From Gammaproteobacteria bacterium (lineage in GTDB: Bacteria > Pseudomonadota > Gammaproteobacteria > Ga0077536), in NCBI GenBank assembly GCA_024234975.1, contig JACKNH010000021.1:4202-68201 (forward strand): a stretch of 64,000 bases of DNA, written 5' to 3'. Made by a program: the position numbers and the translations under genes. Position 1 is the stretch's first letter. The number at the start of each line of letters is the position of its first letter. The notes under the pieces are model-generated. The model did not search any database. It saw nothing but the letters and a program-made list of their open reading frames with translations, and was not told the origin of the DNA. Below are positions 9,570 through 19,347 of the stretch, in pieces.

Positions 9570-10298
9570 TCAATGGCGCGGCACGGCGTAGCGATCCAGC
9601 AGAACGGAAAAATTCTCCAGCGATAGAAGATGGGCATGAATGGCCGCCAGCGAACCGTCCAGCAGGAGTTCACGCACCCGTTCCGCGGGCAGGCGGCGGA
9701 GCCTCGCCTCGTCAATGCGCCACATTTTCGGCAAGCGCAGTTCACTGCCGTTCAGCGGCGAAAGTACGGCGTGAAATTCCTCGAGCAATTGGAAGTTTTC
9801 CAGCGTGTGACAAAACTGCCTGGTCGCCCGCTCCGCTGCCGCGGATTGCCTGAGCATAGTCTCAACCGCCTGCCATGCCGCTGTTGGAACCCCGCCTGGC
9901 TTCATCAGGACGTCGTGATCGGCCGCCACCAGCGCGGTCTCATCGACGCATACCACTGAAGGTTCTTCGTCCGGGTGATGCGTTCTGGCGGCCAGCAGAA
10001 AAGGATAGCGGCGTATGTAGGCGGGGCAATAAATTCCTGCCGGCCAGTCGTCGCCGTTCATCAACAGGTTTTGTCCGGCAGTGACGCCGGTTACAACAAC
10101 CGGAACAATGTTGCCGTTGGAATCCGGCGCAAACGCGATGGGCAGGTGGCGGGCAGCCCTGGCAAACTCCGGCTTGGTAAGGTGAATCCAGGCCAGCTCA
10201 CGTGCAAACCGGGCAGCGCCTCTTGCTACGGCGTGCCCGCTGTGCCTGTTTCGGTCAAATGCAACGAGCTGCCGGTATCCAGGCGGCTGCGAATTCAC
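9570..10298 (-). CDS. SapC family protein
   Basis: A 242-residue protein beginning with GTG 10298. PGYRQLVAFDRNRHSGHAV, AWIHLTKPEFARAARHLPIAF and YCPAYIRRYPFLLA are the hallmarks of the SapC family (named after an S-layer-associated protein of Campylobacter). C-terminal motifs include NFQLLEEFHAVLSPLNG and a helical tail. There is no signal peptide or membrane segment. Biochemical function is unknown; relatives often sit beside outer-membrane receptors or hydroxylase-like genes. Here it starts 13 bp after the FecR-domain gene, so co-transcription with the TPS genes is likely. Confidence 0.75.
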   Translation of the reverse strand: MNSQPPGYRQLVAFDRNRHSGHAVARGAARFARELAWIHLTKPEFARAARHLPIAFAPDSNGNIVPVVVTGVTAGQNLLMNGDDWPAGIYCPAYIRRYPFLLAARTHHPDEEPSVVCVDETALVAADHDVLMKPGGVPTAAWQAVETMLRQSAAAERATRQFCHTLENFQLLEEFHAVLSPLNGSELRLPKMWRIDEARLRRLPAERVRELLLDGSLAAIHAHLLSLENFSVLLDRYAVPRH

Positions 10299-10311
10299 GT
10301 CGGTGACTGGC

Positions 10312-11019
10312 TTACTCGCAAACCGCGTCCGGCAACGGATCGTTGGAAAGCGCTCCAGCCTGGCTCGCGGGAATCTTTATCGGCGGGCCGTCGCCACCGG
10401 CAAAGAAGCCGAATTCACCCTGGCCGTAGGTCGTGCTTCCACCACCAGGCGAATTGACATCAATCTCACCCTGCTTTACTCCGACGTAGTCTCCGTCTTC
10501 CACGCCCGGCCCACAATCGCCGTTGGAACAAGTCATGGCCTCGTAGTCGGTACCGCGAATACCGATGGTCGAAATTGCGGTTCTGAGTTGGTAGCCGCTG
10601 CGATTGCGGCGACCGATCAAACCGGTCACGGTACGCAGGCCACCTTTCAGCAGACGGAATACGCTCCGGTTCTGCGCCGGATCCTCGTCCATGTTGTAGT
10701 CGGTGATCTGAAACCTGGTGTTGGGACGCAGAATGACGTAGGCATCATCAATGAATTTGATGCGGACCAGGCTGTTCATGCTGGTGACGATAGTCTCACC
10801 ATTTTCCACCTGTGCCCCTTTGGCAAGCGCACGGACCTGACCATCGTTGTTGGCGGCGAAAACCCTGCCCGCCATTGTGATGACCTCTCCTACCGGCGCC
10901 GCCTGCACAGTCCCTGCTGCGACAATGGACAATGCCACTGCGGCAACTGCCATGACGAAACGATTACGGCCGACCGGATGCCGGTCTGATTGGGTTGTAT
11001 TACGCATCATGCGCTGCAC
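10312..11019 (-). CDS. Secreted FecR-domain protein
   Basis: A 235-residue exported protein. A signal peptide precedes AGTVQAAPVGEV (cleavage probably after VQA, about residue 40). The FecR domain follows: GEVITMAGRVFAANNDGQVR, GETIVTSMNSLVRIKFID, RPNTRFQI and the typical TAISTIGIRGTDYEA. Unlike the iron-signalling FecR of Escherichia coli it has no transmembrane anti-sigma segment, so it is probably periplasmic or surface-associated. Its start overlaps the last 13 bp of the TpsA gene, implying translational coupling with the exoprotein. FecR-domain proteins beside TPS adhesins recur in gammaproteobacteria, but I know of no established role. Confidence 0.82.
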   Translation of the reverse strand: MQRMMRNTTQSDRHPVGRNRFVMAVAAVALSIVAAGTVQAAPVGEVITMAGRVFAANNDGQVRALAKGAQVENGETIVTSMNSLVRIKFIDDAYVILRPNTRFQITDYNMDEDPAQNRSVFRLLKGGLRTVTGLIGRRNRSGYQLRTAISTIGIRGTDYEAMTCSNGDCGPGVEDGDYVGVKQGEIDVNSPGGGSTTYGQGEFGFFAGGDGPPIKIPASQAGALSNDPLPDAVCE

Positions 11020-14000
11020 TCCAGCTGGCCTGAACTAGTTTCTTCGCTGATCTCGGATTCATTGTCGCCACCGCTCCCGGCGACGACACCTTGCAACGTA
11101 TCGTCGTCGTCATCCTCACCATCGTCTCCGTCGGTATTTTGGTCGAACTCATTCACGATGGGGATCTGGAAGTCCTCAGCAGGCTCAGCGCCCGCTATTA
11201 CACCGGTAGATATCAGGTTTTCGAGTCCAACCACGGACCCGCGGGTATAGACCAGGAAATTCTGCGAGCCAATATCGATGGTTCCGTTCTGACCGATGGT
11301 GATATCGGCGTTCATTGCCGCCCCCGCATCGGCAGATGCCTCGCCGAATACGATAGTGGTTCCAGGCCACACCGCGAAATTGTCGGTATTGTTGAAACCG
11401 ACAACGCCTGCTGCCGGCTCGAAAAATGCGTCTTCGATCTGAATCGAGAGTTCGGGGTTTAGCAACGAGTAGACCACCAGATAGTCTGCCCCCGTTGGAC
11501 CACTGACGTCACCTATCACGATTTGATCGTTCGAGTAGAACTTGGAGAAAGGCGTGCTATTGGTGAATTCGATGCTTTCCACGGTAATTCCACCAGGCGC
11601 GCTGAGGTAGATATTCGCACCGTGCGCGGGTGGCACCAGCCCGTTCGCTTCGAGCGTGTCAAACAGGAACTGGTCGGCCGACGTAGCTGCCAGCGCATTG
11701 GAACCGACAGTCAGGTTGCCATCAATAAACAAGTTACCCGTCATTGATACCGCCTTGAAGAAGCCGGCATCAAGGAAAGATATCGAAATATCCAGGTTGC
11801 CGCCGTTCAGGATCTCGACTCCGCCAGGCGCGCTCCCTTCCACGAATGCACTTGCCGAGCCGGTATGGCTTGAGTTATCCACCATGACACTGCTGGCGCC
11901 GGCGCCGGAACTTAAAATCGACAGGGTTTCAGCGGCAGTCTTGAGATTGACGGTCTGGCGCGCGAACACCGATACATTGTCACCTGCCAGTACGCCGGTA
12001 CCTGTCAACGTATTGCCGTTTACGCCAATAAATCCATTGAGACCGGTGCTCACTCCGGCGTTGAAGGTGACTGTGGAACCGGAAGTGTAAAAGGTGCTGC
12101 CCTCGCCGCTCGCGGTAGCCACTGTGGTGCTGGCATTCAAGGTGACGCTGGAGCCGTACATGAACACCGAAGCCGACGCACCCGCGCCAGTGGTCTCTGC
12201 CCGAACAGCACCGTTTACCTCTACCGGACCACCCGTACTTTCAATACTCGCAGCGTAAAGTTCGATCCGCGTGCCGCCATTCGTTGCCAGAGTCGTCAGC
12301 GTACCGTTGGTCTGTATATCTTCGGCGCCGAAGCTGATGTCGGCGAAAGATGAGCCGCGCGCAGCGACTGCACCATTGATTTCGATAGTTCCGGCACTGA
12401 TCCAGACACCGCCGGAACCGCCGGTGGCGTCAACCGCTACGTCGCCGTTCACCGTCACCGTTTCAGCCGAGGCGCTGAACCAGGCATCCTGTTCGGAAAC
12501 AGCCATGGCATCACCGTTGACGGTGACCGATGCGCCGGCGAGCCAGATCCCGGCCTCTGCACCAGCGCCCTGGGCATTGGCGGTCAAAGTACCGTTGGTC
12601 TGGACATCACCAGGGTTGCCCTGCCCTTCAACAAATCCGGAAACGATGATTTCCGCGATATTGGTCGAGGCATTGGCGATGACATCGCCGTTTACGACAA
12701 CGTCGAAGCCTACGACACGCACTTCCGCCCGGCTCCCGGTAACGGTGACATTGCCGTTGACTTCCACCGCGGAAATAAGTGTTGGGCTGCCAAAATCTGC
12801 TCGGGCGTTCCCGCCATCGGCAACGATCACGGTTGCGCCATTTACCGTCAGTTGGTCATGACCTGAAAGGTTGAGGTCTGCGTTACCACCACCTCCTGCC
12901 TTGAGCAGGACACCGCGTGTCGGTATCGAATCGGAGCCTATGGATGGCGACGAAACGGTGTCGGTCAAAGTGACGGTATCCCCACGTATTTCAACTGCGA
13001 CGTTGCCGGCAGTGTTGGCATTACCTGCTACCGCGACAACAGGTCCATGGACCGTTACGCCGCCAGCACCATCAGAGCTGAAGGTATCGCCAAACAACCA
13101 GATGGTGGCGTTGCCAGCCGGTACGATTCCTTCAACTGACGCATCGCTGGCAACGCCGACGGTGTTGCCAATCGTTATGTGATGACCATCCATGTAGATC
13201 AAACCATCAGCCGGTGTACCCGCGGCCACACTCCCTGCCACCATGATGTCGCCGGCTGCGAATACCCGGACCGTCGCGTTATTGTCAGACTCGGCGCTGG
13301 CAACGATGTCATCTCCCGCGGTGACGCTGTCTGCAACGATATTCACCTCACCAATTCCGAAGCCCTGAGCGTCCGCATCCACGCGCCCGGCGATATCCAC
13401 GACGCCTGCCGCCGTGATATCGATAACTGCGTCACCGCTTCCCTCGGCCACTACGCCACCCGGCGCCACGGTCAAATCCGCGCCGGCTGAGATAATGATG
13501 TTGGCGTCACCTTCGCCGGCAATCGCGCTGATGCCACCGTTCACCGTGATGGACTCTCCGGCGGGCGTTGTCAGCGTAAGCAATGCATCGCCGGGACCGG
13601 AGACCGAAAGGATTCCGGTCGTCAAGGAGCCCGCTGTAGTGGTCAGCTGTAACGAATCCTGCGCAGAGACGTTGCCGATTACGAGGTCATCCGCCGCGGT
13701 TAACAGGAACTGGCCGTTGATTGCGAGGTTACCCAGGGAAATCGCGCCACCAGGCGCCACTACCGAGATGTCACCACCGGCGAGGTTGCCCAGCGTCACG
13801 TCACCGGCACCCGCGTTGACGACGATTTGCTGTGCAGATCCGCTGGTGATGTTGCCGGCCGTGATGTTACCGGCCGGTGTCGTCAGACTGACCTGACCAG
13901 AGGCCACCGTCGCCCCAGACAGCGCGATGCCACTGAGTGCACCAATGATGATGTCGCTGCCGGCATTCATCGAAGTAGCATTGAAGGTGCCGACGCTGGA

Positions 14001-16808
14001 AGCGCCGATGACACCATCGGTGACAATCGAGCCACCGGTTACCGTTGTGAGACCGGAAAACTGGATATTGCCACCAGTGGCGGACAGGCTGGGTATGTTC
14101 GCAGCGGTACCCGCATTGAAAATGATGCTGCCGGCCGTCGCCGTGATTGCCGGCGCACTGATGACGCCGGTTGTCGTCCCGGCCTCCAGGAATACCGCCG
14201 CGGCCTGTGTATTTCCCAGGCTGATATCTCCGGTGCCATCGCCGCTGCCCGCAACAACGTCCAGCAGACCGCTGATGTTGATGCCCGCTGTGGTCACGTT
14301 GCCGTTCGCCGCTTCAAGCGTCACGTCGCCACCACTGATGGCGCCAGCGACCCCAACGGAAGTCGTAGCCAGCAGATCCACAACGGCGCCGTTTACCGCA
14401 CCGGCACTGATGGTCGTCGCACCTGCAATCGCGACGTTGGATACCGCGTTCATGTTGCCAACGTTTACGGCGCCGAAACCGCTGAGGACGATATTGGATG
14501 TCGTCGCCTGCAGGTTACCGGCATTGAATGCATTCACACCGGATGCGGCAATGTCACCTGCCGTCAGGTTACCGCCTTGGATGATCAGAGTGGAGTTGAT
14601 GACATCCAATCCGAGGTGGCCGCCTACCGTCGCATCCCCCAGGGTAAGGTCGCCGCCCGATGCCATGAAAGAGGCGTTCGTCGTTGCGCTGACGTTTCCG
14701 ACCTGAATCCCGGCGACACCAACTACGTTGATGGCGCCAGCGGTAGCAGTGATATTGCCTGTATCGACGTTCCCATTGCTGGCAGTCAATACGACGGATT
14801 GCGCGCTGACGTTGTTCGTGATGCCGATGCCATCGTGCCCACCGACCACGATGCCACCGCCGCTGGCCGTCAACGCGTTCGCATTGACCATACCGAAGGT
14901 GGAGCCGCCGTTGAGCGTGATTCCGCCGTTGGCGACTACCGCGCCGAGCGTGGCGTTACCCGTTCCGCCACTGCCGGCTACCACAGCAAGGTTACCTGTC
15001 GTGTTGACGTTGCCAACCGTTACATGCGAAGCACCGTTGATAGTGACGTTTCCGCCAGCAGTGATATTGCCAACGCCGAGCGTGTCATGGCCTGAAACGG
15101 AGACGGTACCGACACCCGATACTGTGATGTCAGCCGTATTCACCGTACCCGATGCCGAACCACCGTGTACATCGACACCCGTACCTTGCAGGATACCGAT
15201 TGCGATGTTGCCGTTGGCGGTACCAGCCTTGACGGTCAGGTCGCCAGCGATGAAGAAGTTGATGCCCGACAAAGCGATATCGCCGGTGGTTCCGGGGTTG
15301 AATACGTAGAAGCTGCCCGGTGAGCAGATACCGACAAACGAACACCCGCCGCCATAGCTACCGGCAACGCTGCCCAGGGAGCCACTGGGCGTGTTGAAGC
15401 TCGTGGAGCCGATTGCGAGTGTCAGGTTACCGGCGCCGGTAGCGTTGATCGCAAAGTTGCTGGGGCTTGAGCCGTTAGCGATGACGCTGGACGCAAACAG
15501 CGTGATATCGACGCCGGCATTCAGCTGGGTCTCAATGAACCCCTTGCCGACCTGTCCGACGCTGGTCGTGCCATAGCTGACCGAAGGCGCGTTGGCATTG
15601 TTGAGGATTTCCAGGCGACCTGGGTCGATGACAACCTGGCCGCCATCGCCGACTGCGATATCTCCGTTGAGTGCCAGACTGCCATGACCACTGACTTCCA
15701 CCTGGCCACCGACACCACCGTCGACGCCAGCTTCGGCATTGATGGCCGCACCTTGCTGAAAGTCCATCCTTCCCTGGGCGACGATGCGTACCTGACCACC
15801 GGCTGCGGAACCATCACCGCCGGCCTCGATGTCACTTCCGGTACGCACAGCGATGTCATCCGTACTGGTGATGACCACTCGCCCGCCCTGCTGCCCCTCA
15901 GCGCCGCTCGCATCGAGTGTACCTGCCTGGACAACATCGCCACCTGTACCACGAAGGAAAATCGCGCCGTCCTGTTCAACGATCGATTGCGCGCGAACCA
16001 GGCCTTCGTTGTTGACCGCAGTAGCAACCAGACCCTCGGCCACCTTCGCCGTCATCAGGACACGCCCGCCGTCAGCGGAGATCGCACCCAGGTTCTGCAC
16101 ACCTGCGAGTTCGCTGACGATTTCTTCGTCGACCGCGAAGTCGACCAGTCCGCCCGCACCCAACTCCAATGTCATTTTGCGACCGGAGGCCAACACCACG
16201 GTGCCAAGACGGCCGGTGATGACGCCGGAGTTCTCGACGTAATCGCCTGCCAGAACGATGTAGCCGTTCTCGCCGCTGTTGATCGTACCGGCGTTGATGA
16301 CGCTTGCGCCGTCAGGCGCGTCGTCCGGTCGAACCAACACGTAGTTGCCGGCCATGAATTCGTCACTGCCGATATCCTGGATACTGGCCACCAGCGCACC
16401 GACATCGACCTGCGCATCCGGGCCGAAATAAACCCCATTCGGGTTAACCAGGAAAACCTGCCCATTGGCCGTGATCCGGCCGAGGATTTCAGAAGCGTCC
16501 TGACCGACGATACGGTTCAGGATGGTGGATGAAGTGCCGGGCTGGTTGAATATGACGTATTCGTTGCCGTCGACGGAGAACGTCTGCCAATTCATCACCG
16601 CTGATTGCGATTGCTGATTCACCTGCGTGGTGAACGCATCCGGGCGGACAACACTGGCGTTTCCGGCGACCAGTTGCTCACCGGACGGGCCGGCCAGCAC
16701 CAGGCCTGGCAACGACGCCAGCGCACCCCATCCGATTCGGGTGCCGTAACTCGACGCGATGCGGACGGCCAACGGCTTGCGGTTGAAGTCTGAAGGTACG
16801 TTTGTCAT
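11007..16808 (-). CDS. TpsA: large filamentous-haemagglutinin-type exoprotein
   Basis: A 1933-residue secreted beta-helix protein. An N-terminal signal region (about 1-42, ending GLVLAGPSGE) leads into the TPS secretion domain at about 45-300, with NWQTFSVDGNEYVIFNQPG, ILGRITANGQVFLVNPNGVYFG and related motifs. These are recognised by the POTRA domains of a partner TpsB. The rest is long degenerate beta-solenoid repeats rich in G, N, V and T (GNITAGGNVTINGASHVTVG-like units). The end is acidic (NTDGDDGEDDDDDTL) and has a single cysteine near the C-terminus. Likely an adhesin or surface filament; no toxin domain is visible. The partner gene lies 160 bp upstream. Confidence 0.9.
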   Translation of the reverse strand: MTNVPSDFNRKPLAVRIASSYGTRIGWGALASLPGLVLAGPSGEQLVAGNASVVRPDAFTTQVNQQSQSAVMNWQTFSVDGNEYVIFNQPGTSSTILNRIVGQDASEILGRITANGQVFLVNPNGVYFGPDAQVDVGALVASIQDIGSDEFMAGNYVLVRPDDAPDGASVINAGTINSGENGYIVLAGDYVENSGVITGRLGTVVLASGRKMTLELGAGGLVDFAVDEEIVSELAGVQNLGAISADGGRVLMTAKVAEGLVATAVNNEGLVRAQSIVEQDGAIFLRGTGGDVVQAGTLDASGAEGQQGGRVVITSTDDIAVRTGSDIEAGGDGSAAGGQVRIVAQGRMDFQQGAAINAEAGVDGGVGGQVEVSGHGSLALNGDIAVGDGGQVVIDPGRLEILNNANAPSVSYGTTSVGQVGKGFIETQLNAGVDITLFASSVIANGSSPSNFAINATGAGNLTLAIGSTSFNTPSGSLGSVAGSYGGGCSFVGICSPGSFYVFNPGTTGDIALSGINFFIAGDLTVKAGTANGNIAIGILQGTGVDVHGGSASGTVNTADITVSGVGTVSVSGHDTLGVGNITAGGNVTINGASHVTVGNVNTTGNLAVVAGSGGTGNATLGAVVANGGITLNGGSTFGMVNANALTASGGGIVVGGHDGIGITNNVSAQSVVLTASNGNVDTGNITATAGAINVVGVAGIQVGNVSATTNASFMASGGDLTLGDATVGGHLGLDVINSTLIIQGGNLTAGDIAASGVNAFNAGNLQATTSNIVLSGFGAVNVGNMNAVSNVAIAGATTISAGAVNGAVVDLLATTSVGVAGAISGGDVTLEAANGNVTTAGINISGLLDVVAGSGDGTGDISLGNTQAAAVFLEAGTTTGVISAPAITATAGSIIFNAGTAANIPSLSATGGNIQFSGLTTVTGGSIVTDGVIGASSVGTFNATSMNAGSDIIIGALSGIALSGATVASGQVSLTTPAGNITAGNITSGSAQQIVVNAGAGDVTLGNLAGGDISVVAPGGAISLGNLAINGQFLLTAADDLVIGNVSAQDSLQLTTTAGSLTTGILSVSGPGDALLTLTTPAGESITVNGGISAIAGEGDANIIISAGADLTVAPGGVVAEGSGDAVIDITAAGVVDIAGRVDADAQGFGIGEVNIVADSVTAGDDIVASAESDNNATVRVFAAGDIMVAGSVAAGTPADGLIYMDGHHITIGNTVGVASDASVEGIVPAGNATIWLFGDTFSSDGAGGVTVHGPVVAVAGNANTAGNVAVEIRGDTVTLTDTVSSPSIGSDSIPTRGVLLKAGGGGNADLNLSGHDQLTVNGATVIVADGGNARADFGSPTLISAVEVNGNVTVTGSRAEVRVVGFDVVVNGDVIANASTNIAEIIVSGFVEGQGNPGDVQTNGTLTANAQGAGAEAGIWLAGASVTVNGDAMAVSEQDAWFSASAETVTVNGDVAVDATGGSGGVWISAGTIEINGAVAARGSSFADISFGAEDIQTNGTLTTLATNGGTRIELYAASIESTGGPVEVNGAVRAETTGAGASASVFMYGSSVTLNASTTVATASGEGSTFYTSGSTVTFNAGVSTGLNGFIGVNGNTLTGTGVLAGDNVSVFARQTVNLKTAAETLSILSSGAGASSVMVDNSSHTGSASAFVEGSAPGGVEILNGGNLDISISFLDAGFFKAVSMTGNLFIDGNLTVGSNALAATSADQFLFDTLEANGLVPPAHGANIYLSAPGGITVESIEFTNSTPFSKFYSNDQIVIGDVSGPTGADYLVVYSLLNPELSIQIEDAFFEPAAGVVGFNNTDNFAVWPGTTIVFGEASADAGAAMNADITIGQNGTIDIGSQNFLVYTRGSVVGLENLISTGVIAGAEPAEDFQIPIVNEFDQNTDGDDGEDDDDDTLQGVVAGSGGDNESEISEETSSGQLECSA

Positions 16809-16968
16809 ATACGGCTAACCCGAGGTTGAACCTGCTTTTCTTATGTTGAAGTCTGACCCGATACCCACGGACCAGTGGCTTCACCCCATCCTAGGCATCA
16901 GCGGCATCTGGCCGCCACGTAAAAACTTCCAAACAGCGTGCTTATTGCGGTAACTGATCGCGCCGTTT

Positions 16969-18642
16969 TCAAAAATTCACACTCATGCCGAACCAGCCGC
17001 GTACATCGTCGCGGCCGTCGACAGACAACCGATCACCGAGCCGGCGCGCAATTTCGACATTGATGCCGATGCGTTCGAACAAGGTGAGATCCAGCCCGGC
17101 ACCGAATCCGCTCAGACTTTCGTTGTCGGGTGTATTGAGCAGTTCTGAATCGTAGTGAAAGACGGTCGCGCTATCGGCGAACAGATAGAACTGACCGGCA
17201 AGATTCATCACGACAGGCAACCTGCGGCGCAATTCCAGCGACACTGCATAGCCCGCATCGCCCGCCAATTCCGACGACGCATAAGCGCGGACATTTTCGC
17301 GCCCGCCAATACGGTACTGTTCCAGGTCTACGAGTTGATCGAGTGCAGCGACCCCGGTGGCGCGGACAACCAGCGCCCAGTAATCGTTCAAGCTGCGGAA
17401 GTGGCCGATGTCGAAGCGGAATTTGCCGGTCTGCGCATTGTTCTCCGGCACCTGGGTCAACGGGTTGCGCACGTTGTTATCGAAGTTGGTCGAAAACGAT
17501 CCACCAATGGATGTGAATGAGCGCGCGTGATTCATTGAATAGGAGCCTGACAGCACCACCAGATTGAGATCCCGTTTCTCGCGGGTGAGCGCGCTGCCGG
17601 TTTCCTGCCAGGTGACGGTGCGATCCAGGCCGAGGCTCAGATTCAATGTTCCGTTATCGGTTGGATAAAAGCGGCGGGAGAAGGTGACACCGAAATTCTC
17701 GCCATCACCGAGCAAGTTCAGGCCCTGCAGCCCTGGCGGCAGTTCAGTGCTGTCGACGTCGTAGTCGAAGCGACTGTAATACGTGATGACACGACCGTCG
17801 CCCATGCCCGGCGGCAACTGGAATCCATAACGACCGCTGTAGTAGTTGAGGTGATCGCCTTCGGCCTGCACCACACTGAAGGCCAGCCGATCACCGATTC
17901 CCAATGGCGAATTGAAGGCGATATCACCTTCCATACGCCACTCGCCGATCGACGTCCGCCCGTAATTATTCACGCGGACCGAACCCGATACGGGGTCTTC
18001 GCTCGCGCGAATCACGATGTCCGACTGACCATAGCCTGTGCCCGGCTGAATGACAGCGCGCGCCGACAGCCCTGGCAGCTGGTTCAATCCATCGAGTTCG
18101 CGATGAAGCAGGTTGTCCGTAATCACGGCGCCTGGCGCCAATCCTTGCAGTTCCTGGTTCAGAAAACTTTCGCGATAACGGCGATTGCCTTCCAGCCGGA
18201 CATTCTCGACCCGCCCTTCGATCACCTCCAGGCGGACAGTGCCGGAACTGATTTGTTGTGCGGGAACGGTACAGGTCGCGACGGTGTATCCGAGATCGCG
18301 GTAGTGGCGGGTGATGACATCCGCGACATCATAGATTTCAAGCAACGTCAGTTCGCGGCCCTCGTAGGGCGCAACCAGCGCTGACAATTCATCAGGCGGC
18401 AGACTGTAATTACCGGAAATATCGAAACGCTGAATCCGTATGGCTTTGCCGCCGGGCGGCACCTGCGATGCCACCGGTGCCTGCTCGCTGGAAACCCGCG
18501 GACGTTCCTGGTCGGTGGTCGGAACCGTCGGCCTCTGCTGCCGCAGCGGATCCTGCACAGACCCAGGTGTCGGCACCTGCTGCGCAAGCGCGTTCGCTGC
18601 CAATAACCCCGCCAGACTTCCAACCACTAATGCACGATACAT
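16969..18642 (-). CDS. TpsB: ShlB/FhaC-type outer-membrane transporter
   Basis: A 557-residue Omp85-superfamily transporter that exports the TpsA exoprotein. Signal peptide MYRALVVGSLAGLLAANALA. A proline-rich linker follows, then two POTRA domains at about 65-220 (IRIQRFDISGNYSLP, RLEVIEGRVENVRLEGNR), then a beta-barrel ending GWFGMSVNF. The terminal phenylalanine is the expected BAM recognition signal. The IGGRENVRAY segment corresponds to the conserved loop-6 region of the FhaC family (normally VRGY/VRAY). Length is normal for the family (about 550). It is first in the minus-strand run, upstream of tpsA, and is preceded by a good promoter candidate. Confidence 0.9.
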   Translation of the reverse strand: MYRALVVGSLAGLLAANALAQQVPTPGSVQDPLRQQRPTVPTTDQERPRVSSEQAPVASQVPPGGKAIRIQRFDISGNYSLPPDELSALVAPYEGRELTLLEIYDVADVITRHYRDLGYTVATCTVPAQQISSGTVRLEVIEGRVENVRLEGNRRYRESFLNQELQGLAPGAVITDNLLHRELDGLNQLPGLSARAVIQPGTGYGQSDIVIRASEDPVSGSVRVNNYGRTSIGEWRMEGDIAFNSPLGIGDRLAFSVVQAEGDHLNYYSGRYGFQLPPGMGDGRVITYYSRFDYDVDSTELPPGLQGLNLLGDGENFGVTFSRRFYPTDNGTLNLSLGLDRTVTWQETGSALTREKRDLNLVVLSGSYSMNHARSFTSIGGSFSTNFDNNVRNPLTQVPENNAQTGKFRFDIGHFRSLNDYWALVVRATGVAALDQLVDLEQYRIGGRENVRAYASSELAGDAGYAVSLELRRRLPVVMNLAGQFYLFADSATVFHYDSELLNTPDNESLSGFGAGLDLTLFERIGINVEIARRLGDRLSVDGRDDVRGWFGMSVNF

Positions 18643-18722
18643 AGTTATTCATTCTCGCTTGTTGACGGCGCGGACCGTGCTTAATGAGACACTCCGCTGT
18701 CCCCGGGAAGCTATAGCGGGTA

Positions 18723-18750
18723 ATTATAAATAATATCTAACTATCTACAA
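18723..18750 (-). promoter_or_regulatory. Predicted sigma-70 promoter for the TPS operon
   Basis: On the minus strand TTGTAG (18750-18745) and a perfect TATAAT (18728-18723) are separated by 16 bp, inside an AT-rich island that stands out from its GC-rich surroundings. It lies about 80 bp upstream of the tpsB start codon. Confidence 0.5.
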
Positions 18751-19018
18751 TAACAGCTTTTTTTGGATTCTCTCGGACAACTGACCGGTGGCGCGCGTGG
18801 CGGTCACGAAACACCCGGCGGTTTATGGGCGTTGAATTGGCGACAGGCGGCAGCGTTGGCTGTGGTTTCACTGCGCCGGCACCCGGCATTCCTGCACCAT
18901 GCGTAGTTCGGACGAGCGCCTGGCGGACGGGGCAACAGCCACCGCGGTTTCCATTCGCCCACTCCCTCTGATGAGCCGCTCGCCGGCGTCTCCGACAGCG
19001 ACAGAAATCCGATATTAT

Positions 19019-19050
19019 CCTTTTAAATCAGCTAGTTAATAATTAAAAGG
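19019..19050. repeat. AT-rich inverted repeat
   Basis: Arms CCTTTTAA and TTAAAAGG flank a loop of about 16 bases, in an otherwise GC-rich stretch. It could be an operator-like palindrome or a terminator remnant; no neighbouring gene start uses it obviously. Confidence 0.4.
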
Positions 19051-19299
19051 CGAGGCTTGAGAATGCACCGGCGGCCGCAGTGACATTCTGCTTTGCAGCA
19101 TAGCGTAGCGGATTTCCTGGCCAGATTGGTAAGTCGTCGCTTGCGGTGATTACTTGAAGGCAAATCGCATGCCCATGGCGGGGGCTACGACGGCACGCCC
19201 TGACGAGCGCACGACACAACGGACCCTGCACGAACCTGCGGCACTGCCCCGGGACGATAGTGACACGGCTCTCGGGCTGCGCTATTGGCTGCGAATGCA

Positions 19300-19324
19300 C
19301 GCGGCCGCCAAGTCGGCGGCCGCG
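19300..19324. repeat. Perfect 10-bp GC-only stem-loop 3' of the universal stress gene
   Basis: CGCGGCCGCC, loop AAGTC, GGCGGCCGCG. It starts 24 bp past the stop codon of the minus-strand universal stress gene. No T-run follows on that strand, so it is more likely an mRNA-stabilising 3' hairpin than an intrinsic terminator. Confidence 0.5.
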
Positions 19325-19347
19325 GGAATCCTGGGAGTGGAGGAGGT

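Larger units (their letters stand above)
18643..19347. other. 705-bp intergenic region between tpsB and a universal stress protein gene
   Basis: No convincing gene. The left end holds an AT-rich island with the promoter candidate for the TPS run. The rest is GC-rich with short frames lacking recognisable motifs. Two inverted repeats (19019-19050 and 19300-19324) are listed separately. Possible residue of an eroded gene, but I could not read one. Confidence 0.5.

Noticed and set aside
12271..15576. Long plus-strand open frames opposite the TpsA gene
   Set aside because: They are antisense shadows of repetitive GC-rich coding DNA; they have no signals and no known motifs.
11007..16808. Toxin (CDI-type) domain at the C-terminus of TpsA
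   Set aside because: No VENN-like motif, no nuclease motif and no small immunity gene follows; the acidic tail ends the protein and a FecR gene comes next.
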